Shown here in pieces: positions 60,014-64,000 of a DNA stretch of 64,000 bases. Each line of letters opens with the position of its first letter. The stretch's first letter is position 1. The notes below the pieces were generated by a model. The model was not told the origin of the DNA, did not search any database, and saw only the letters and a program-made list of their open reading frames with translations. Made by a program: the position numbers and the translations under genes. Origin of the DNA: Chthonomonadales bacterium (lineage in GTDB: Bacteria; Armatimonadota; Chthonomonadetes; Chthonomonadales; CAJBBX01); assembly GCA_020849275.1 (NCBI GenBank), contig JADLGO010000013.1:1-64000 (forward strand), written 5' to 3'.

Positions 60014-60219
60014 CCCCGAACTAGCAGAATTGCGTCTGGTAGTCGGCCGGCCGGGCGAGCATAGCGCCGCAGGCAGGCACGCCGGCGAGCGGCACTCTGG
60101 AGCCGTTGCCCATCCCCTGCTATCGGGAGTTGGGCACCGGATCTTCTGCCGCGACCCTCGCCCGGCGGTCGCGACGGCCGCAGTCGCCCTGCGCCCGAAC
60201 CCGCTCCTGCCTGCGCGTT
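60014..60219. other. Intergenic stretch between divergent promoters
   Basis: This lies between the two divergent promoters. I see no gene, repeat or hairpin of note. Confidence 0.5.
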
Positions 60220-60249
60220 TTGACACCCGGATCGCCAGGATGTTACAAT
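60220..60249 (+). promoter_or_regulatory. Promoter of the aspartic protease gene
   Basis: TTGACA (60220-60225) and TACAAT (60244-60249) are 18 bp apart. The ATG at 60258 begins 8 nt after the -10 box, so transcription and translation probably start at the same base. Confidence 0.7.
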
Positions 60250-60257
60250 GCGTCGTG

Positions 60258-61220
60258 ATGATCCGCTGCGTTCCCGCGATCGGCGTGACCCTGGCGGTAG
60301 TGCTCGCGGGCCCTGTGGGCCGGCCGCAACCGAAGCCCTCGGCGCCGGCCGCGAAGCTCTCGCAGGCCTCCATCCTGCCCGCCACCGTGCCCTACGATTT
60401 GCGCCACGGCCTTCTGCTCGTTCCTGTCGCGGTCGGCACCGCGGCGACGGAGCCGGCCGCGCTCGACACGGGCTTGCCGACCTCGGTGATGGGTGCGCAA
60501 CTGGCTCAGACGATCCGGCTGGCCGGGGGCCCCATCACGGAGGTGCGCTGCCCGACGGGCGCTCTGAAGCTCGCCTCGGCCCCGGCGCAGCTTGTTCGCA
60601 TCGCCGGCATGGTGCTCACGGACGTCCCGTTCTGCGTGGGCGACGTGGTGGGGCAGCTCTCGGCTCGCTCGCTGGAAGACGCCCCTCGCCTCTGGCTTGG
60701 CGCGTCGGCGCTTGCCGGGCTGAGCGTCACCATCGACCCGGGCAGCCGCGACGTCACCTTCCGGGCCGCTGGCGCCCCCCTCCCGAACCACGCTCCCACC
60801 GCGCCGATCCGCGTTGTGGGCCCGCACATCGTGGTCAATGTGCGCGTGAACGAAGGCCGGCCGTTCGCGGCGATCGTGGACACGGGCTCCGCGGGGACGC
60901 TGATCCCGGCCGCCACGGCGAGGGAGCTGAAGCTCGCCCCGAGCGTCACCGTGCCGATCCGGCGCGCCGACGGAAAGGATGCCAGGGCCTGCCTGGTGCG
61001 CCTGCGCGAGTTGCGCGTGGGCGCGGTCACGCTGAAGGACGCCGCCGCGTACTACCTGGACGGCGTGCCCGAGGAGGAGGCCGCGACGGCCGTGCTGGGG
61101 ACCGACCTGCTCCTGCGCCACCGCGTTACGATCGACCGGCAGCGCAAGCGCATCGCGTTCGAGAAGGTGGAGGCGCCGTCCCCGCCTCCGTCGTCCACCC
61201 GGAGAGGCGAGACTCCTTGA
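60258..61220 (+). CDS. Secreted retropepsin-like aspartic protease with two DTG motifs
   Basis: This 320-residue protein has a signal peptide (about 1-20). Two halves each carry an aspartic protease motif: Asp70-Thr-Gly72 in PAALDTGLPTSVM and Asp208-Thr-Gly210 in AAIVDTGSAGTLIP. A further hydrophobic-Gly segment (AVLGTDLLLRHRVTIDR) follows the second half as in retropepsins. So it resembles a fused tandem pair that could fold as one bilobal enzyme. Start codons ATG 60240 and GTG 60255 lie upstream in frame, but 60240 precedes the transcription start; ATG 60258 fits a leaderless mRNA. No Shine-Dalgarno is present. The substrate is unknown. Confidence 0.8.
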   Translation: MIRCVPAIGVTLAVVLAGPVGRPQPKPSAPAAKLSQASILPATVPYDLRHGLLLVPVAVGTAATEPAALDTGLPTSVMGAQLAQTIRLAGGPITEVRCPTGALKLASAPAQLVRIAGMVLTDVPFCVGDVVGQLSARSLEDAPRLWLGASALAGLSVTIDPGSRDVTFRAAGAPLPNHAPTAPIRVVGPHIVVNVRVNEGRPFAAIVDTGSAGTLIPAATARELKLAPSVTVPIRRADGKDARACLVRLRELRVGAVTLKDAAAYYLDGVPEEEAATAVLGTDLLLRHRVTIDRQRKRIAFEKVEAPSPPPSSTRRGETP

Positions 61221-61245
61221 CGATGGCGGGCATCGGCCGTATAAT
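61217..61245 (+). promoter_or_regulatory. Promoter of the prepilin-like gene
   Basis: TTGACG (61217-61222) and a perfect TATAAT (61240-61245) are 17 bp apart. The -35 box overlaps the stop codon of the protease gene. A leader of about 115 nt with a CCGTC/GACGG stem precedes the GTG. Confidence 0.75.
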
Positions 61246-61368
61246 CACGATGTCCGTCGGCTCCCGAAGGCCGCCGTCGATGACGGATGCCGACGTGTGC
61301 CGGCCACTCGCTTTCGCTCCCCCCGGAATCCGCCATGTCTTCGGAAGGGTCGATGAAAGGATACGCTC

Positions 61369-62040
61369 GTGCGTAGGCGCGCCATCGGCGGTTTCACGCT
61401 GATAGAGCTTCTGGTGGTTATTGCCATCATCGGCATCCTGGCGTCCATGCTCTTTCCCGTGTTCGCGCAGGCGCGCGAGAAGGCGCGCCAGATCGACTGC
61501 GTCAGCAACATGCGTCAGCTTGGCCTGGCGCTGCAGATGTACATCGGTGACTACGACGCGCTCTACCCTCCGCAGGACCACCTGTACATCGAGCCTTGCG
61601 ATCCGTGCCCATTCTGGATGGACGTGGCCTACGGCGTGCCCAACTGGTACTACTCGCCTTACGCCAATTGGGCCCAGGCCATCTTCGGCTACGTGAAGTC
61701 GGTCGGCGTCTACCAGTGCAAGTCGAACCGCGGCTGGACCCAGAACTCGGACCCGAGCCAACCCGGGCTCAGTTACGTGTACAACGGCTTCGCGGCGGCG
61801 CGCTCGGAGGGGTCGGTTCCGGCGCCCTCGCAGTACGTGGTGCTGTGGGACTACCGCTACCTGACCTCCTATGCCATCGCCAACCCCGTGCCGTCGGGCT
61901 GGGCGTGGTACGAGGGATGGGCGCCGCACCCATCGCAGTACAACCTGCTGTTCTTCGACGGCCATGTGAAGAACCGCCCGGAGCCGCAGTTCCGGGCCGA
62001 CATCTGGGGCCTTCCGAACGGCAACCCGTTCGCGTTCTAG
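61369..62040 (+). CDS. Prepilin-type protein (DUF1559-like) with H-x-DG end motif
   Basis: This 223-residue protein has the prepilin leader RRRAIG followed by [25 protein letters not shown], with peptidase site and Glu5. The segment [24 protein letters not shown] is typical. The globular part is aromatic-rich ([18 protein letters not shown]), with Cys pairs (EPCDPCPFW), and ends with [13 protein letters not shown] at 61369 follows AAAGGA at 7 nt. Strong promoter and family suggest abundant surface or secretion-fibre function. It resembles the protein at 3911-4678 in plan, not closely in sequence. Confidence 0.9.
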   Translation: MRRRAIGGFTLIELLVVIAIIGILASMLFPVFAQAREKARQIDCVSNMRQLGLALQMYIGDYDALYPPQDHLYIEPCDPCPFWMDVAYGVPNWYYSPYANWAQAIFGYVKSVGVYQCKSNRGWTQNSDPSQPGLSYVYNGFAAARSEGSVPAPSQYVVLWDYRYLTSYAIANPVPSGWAWYEGWAPHPSQYNLLFFDGHVKNRPEPQFRADIWGLPNGNPFAF

Positions 62041-62089
62041 GCGCGCGCCGCCGGAGCGGCCCGGCCCGCCCGGGCCACGGGGATCAGAC

Positions 62090-62731
62090 ATGAGGAAGAC
62101 GCTGCCGGAGGGCTCTCGCGAGGCGGTGCGCGAGGGGGTTGCCGAGGTCCGCGAGAAGCTGCGCGAGGACCTGTCGAGGTGGGCGCGGGCGCGGCGTGCT
62201 GTGTCGCTGAAGCCGATGCTGTCGTGCATGGAGTGCGAGGGCGCGGGCCGGCGGGTATGCGCAAGTTGTGGCGGGAGCGGCAAGGGGCGCGCGGGCGCCG
62301 ACGGCGCGGCGCCGCCGTGCGTGCACTGCGACGCGCAGGGCACGCTGACGTGCGTGGAATGCGCCGGCTCGGGCCTGGTGCCGAACACGAACCGGAAGCG
62401 CCTCCTGATTGTGCTCTGGCTCGGCGCGGCCGCGTGGGTCCTGGTGTTCCTGCGGCTCTACCTGATGGAGCATGACGTGCTGCCGGCCTTTCGGGCGCGG
62501 GGCGGCGGCGCCAGCACGGGCGTGCCACGCGGCGCCGCGATGCCCGGCGCGGCCGGCCAGTCCGGCGTCCCTGCGGCGGGCATGGGGCCGGGAGCGGGCG
62601 GGGGCGGTTACCAGGCGCCCACGGCGGGCTACGCGGCCCCTGCGCGCCAGCCAGGCGGCATGGCCGGGCCGCGGGGCGGCGGCTACAGCGCGCCTCGCGG
62701 AGGCGGCTACGGCGCCGGGCCGGGCGGCTGA
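62090..62731 (+). CDS. Membrane protein with DnaJ-type zinc fingers and Gly-rich tail
   Basis: This 213-residue protein starts with a charged helix (about 1-40). Four CxxCxxxG repeats follow: CMECEGAG, CASCGGSG, CVHCDAQG and CVECAGSG. This is the same number and spacing type as the DnaJ central zinc domain, but no J domain is present. One membrane helix (LLIVLWLGAAAWVLVFLRLYL) is next, then a Gly/Ala/Pro-rich tail with GGGY repeats outside. It may be a membrane-bound thiol or chaperone-like factor. The start at 62090 has no strong Shine-Dalgarno. It lies between prepilin-like and terminator, so it may be co-transcribed with the former. Confidence 0.78.
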   Translation: MRKTLPEGSREAVREGVAEVREKLREDLSRWARARRAVSLKPMLSCMECEGAGRRVCASCGGSGKGRAGADGAAPPCVHCDAQGTLTCVECAGSGLVPNTNRKRLLIVLWLGAAAWVLVFLRLYLMEHDVLPAFRARGGGASTGVPRGAAMPGAAGQSGVPAAGMGPGAGGGGYQAPTAGYAAPARQPGGMAGPRGGGYSAPRGGGYGAGPGG

Positions 62732-62748
62732 CCCGAGCCGCGACAGTG

Positions 62749-62782
62749 GCGAAGGGGTCGGCCATCTGGCCGACCCCTTCGC
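62749..62782. terminator. Strong bidirectional terminator hairpin
   Basis: GCGAAGGGGTCGGCC (62749-62763) and its exact complement (62768-62782) form a 15-bp perfect stem with an ATCT loop, between convergent genes. No T-run follows. Confidence 0.82.
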
Positions 62783-62805
62783 GCGCCTCGCGGAGCCTGG
62801 GTGAG

Positions 62806-63681
62806 CTACGGAAGCGCCGAGCTTCCCTGGGCCTTCTGCCTGGTCACCTCCAGCAACTGCCCGGCCTGGGCCTTCAACTCCTCGGGCGCGCCTGGCATCT
62901 TGATGACCGCCTCCAACTCGGGCACGGCCTCCTCAGGTCGCTGCTGCGAGAGGAAGCAGGCCGCGATGCTCAGGCGGGCGTAGGCGGCCTCGGCGGGTCG
63001 GGCCGCCGTCTGCGCGCCCTTGCGAAAGAGCGGCACGGCCCTTTCGAACTGCTCCTCCTCCTGGTAGTGGTCGCCGAGAGCGTTGTAGGCCGCGGCGAGG
63101 GCGCCGCATTGGTTGCCCGGGTCCACCCTCTCGGCGGTGGCCAGCAGCCCGCTAGCGCGCTCGGCGTTCCCGCGCGCCGCGTAGATCGCAGACAGTCTGG
63201 CAGCCGCCTCGGCGTCCCCCGGGTCGGCCTTCAGGCGGGCCTCGAGGGCCGGCAGCTCCCTGTGCGCCGTGGCGATCTGTGTGATCCGCTCGGCGAACGG
63301 TTCGGCGGGCATGTAGCCCACGATCCTGCCCACGGCCTCGCCGGTTCCGGTCAGGAACAGGATGGTCGGGAAGCCGTTGACCTGGTACTTGCGGGCGGCC
63401 GCCGTGCCTCCCTTCTCGGCGTTCACCTTGACCGCCACGTAGTGCCGGTTCGTGATCTCGCCGACCTTCGCGCTCGTGTAGGTGTTCTTGTCGAGCTCCT
63501 TGCACCAACCGCACCAGTCGGTGTAGAAGTCCACCATCACGAGCTTGTTCGTCTTCTTCGCCTGGGCCAGCGCCTGGGTGAGCGAGGGCGCCCACCGGAT
63601 CGCGGGCGCTGCGGCGGCCCCCGAGACGGCCCAGAGCGCGCAGGCGCCGGTCAGGGCCATCCGTAACACTCCGGTCCTCAT
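62806..63681 (-). CDS. Exported thioredoxin-TPR protein
   Basis: This 291-residue protein has a signal peptide (1-25). A thioredoxin fold of the DsbD-gamma/thioredoxin_7 type has Cys57-Gly-Trp-Cys60 (VDFYTDWCGWCKEL) and cis-proline in VNGFPTILFL. The C-terminal half (about 140-285) has TPR helices (ARLSAIYAARGNAERASGLLATAERVDPG). It probably reduces or isomerises exported disulfides, with TPRs for partner binding. Its ATG overlaps the stop of a 42-residue ORF (ATGA), so it is translationally coupled. AAAGGGG lies about 10 nt ahead. Confidence 0.87.
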   Translation of the reverse strand: MRTGVLRMALTGACALWAVSGAAAAPAIRWAPSLTQALAQAKKTNKLVMVDFYTDWCGWCKELDKNTYTSAKVGEITNRHYVAVKVNAEKGGTAAARKYQVNGFPTILFLTGTGEAVGRIVGYMPAEPFAERITQIATAHRELPALEARLKADPGDAEAAARLSAIYAARGNAERASGLLATAERVDPGNQCGALAAAYNALGDHYQEEEQFERAVPLFRKGAQTAARPAEAAYARLSIAACFLSQQRPEEAVPELEAVIKMPGAPEELKAQAGQLLEVTRQKAQGSSALP

Positions 63682-63806
63682 GTGCGTACTACCCCTTTCC
63701 GATCGTCGAGCGAAGAGCGGATGGCGTCCAGCGGCGGGCGCCGCACCCTCCGCGCCAGCGCCGGATCGTAGACGCGCGGCGCGCCACCGGGGGCGCCGGT
63801 GATCAT
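63678..63806 (-). CDS. Small conserved-looking ORF of 42 residues between two coupled genes
   Basis: The frame reads MITGAPGGAPRVYDPALARR and continues 22 residues (VRRPPLDAIRSSLDDRKGVVRT). It overlaps the preceding stop as TGATG (63804-63808) and the next start as ATGA (63678-63681). Such double overlap, and codon use like the neighbours, suggest a true small gene, not noise. It has no signal peptide or membrane helix; the end is basic. Function is unknown; it may serve translation coupling of the thioredoxin-TPR gene. Confidence 0.55.
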   Translation of the reverse strand: MITGAPGGAPRVYDPALARRVRRPPLDAIRSSLDDRKGVVRT

Positions 63807-64000
63807 CAGGCGCGGCCGCGAGGCGCCGAGACGACGCCCCACGCCCGCAGGCGCCCGGCGACGCCGTCGACCCAGAGGTCGACGGCCTCGTACAGACCCC
63901 AGAGGATGAGGGCGAAGGCGCCCACTGCGGCCAGTATGCGCGTGCTCGCAAGTGAGTCGACGGTGACCTGCCACACGTACTCGGGCCGGGTCACCAGGTC
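63806..64000 (-). CDS. C-terminal part of a membrane protein, cut by the window edge
   Basis: The minus-strand frame is open from the window's right edge and ends at 63806. The visible part (PEYVWQVTVDSLASTRILAAVGAFALILWGLYEAVDLWVDGV) has one membrane helix and a short basic tail. Its stop overlaps the 42-residue ORF. A GTG at 63994 could be a start, but the frame continues outside the window, so the protein is probably longer. No family is identifiable from this piece. Confidence 0.6.
   Translation of the reverse strand, partial: DLVTRPEYVWQVTVDSLASTRILAAVGAFALILWGLYEAVDLWVDGVAGRLRAWGVVSAPRGRA

Overview
The window is very G+C-rich bacterial chromosome (near 70% by eye), densely coded on both strands. 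I see no rRNA, tRNA, CRISPR array, phage or complete insertion sequence. The gene mix suggests Armatimonadota or a related deep-branching diderm lineage: secreted prepilin-like proteins of the DUF1559 type, an LptC/LptA-like pair, VKOR-type disulfide formation, topA next to trmFO, hrcA-grpE, and many secreted plant-polysaccharide enzymes. The phylum is inferred; no rRNA is present to settle it.

Layout. 0-5.1 kb: a small unknown gene, a LolA-like exported protein, a GH127 beta-L-arabinofuranosidase, a prepilin-like protein and a decayed Rpn-type nuclease fragment. 5.3-11 kb: dnaE behind a strong promoter and an inverted repeat, an unknown protein and a second exported LolA-like protein. 11-20.6 kb, housekeeping: the minus-strand run topA-trmFO-serine hydrolase, NDH-2, then hrcA-grpE-glmM on the plus strand. 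20.8-25.3 kb: DoxX, a TIM-barrel secreted protein, a papain-like protease and an HD/GAF/GGDEF signalling protein.

25.4-35.4 kb is a carbohydrate-utilisation locus. On the minus strand lie xylulokinase, a DUF4855/discoidin protein, a GH36-like protein and a secreted alpha/beta-hydrolase; a divergent GH10 xylanase faces them. With the GH127 enzyme it points to arabinoxylan or related hemicellulose use. 35.4-42.2 kb: flavin reductase-like protein, Cas4/RecB-like nuclease, LON-domain protein, glycerol kinase and a large UPF0182 membrane protein.

43.3-53.2 kb is a long minus-strand series in the order lptC-like, lptA-like, VKOR, DsbA-like, SDR, 6-phosphogluconate dehydrogenase, aminopeptidase P, TPR protein and M48 protease. 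Stop-start overlaps and short gaps suggest that envelope lipid transport and oxidative folding are co-expressed. 53.3-55 kb is a poorly coding, partly decayed stretch with tiny coupled ORFs and a frameshifted copper-amine-oxidase-N-like gene. 55-64 kb holds a prepilin-like protein, PilZ protein, ferredoxin-domain aldo/keto reductase, rsmA beside a G5/3D protein with a structured leader, a secreted double-DTG aspartic protease on an apparently leaderless mRNA, a canonical prepilin-like protein, a membrane-anchored DnaJ-type zinc-finger protein and a thioredoxin-TPR protein coupled to a 42-residue gene.

Promoters recur in one form, TTGAC(A/T/G) - 17 or 18 bp - TAnnnT, so start regions can be read fairly well. 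Most starts below were chosen from Shine-Dalgarno spacing rather than the longest frame.
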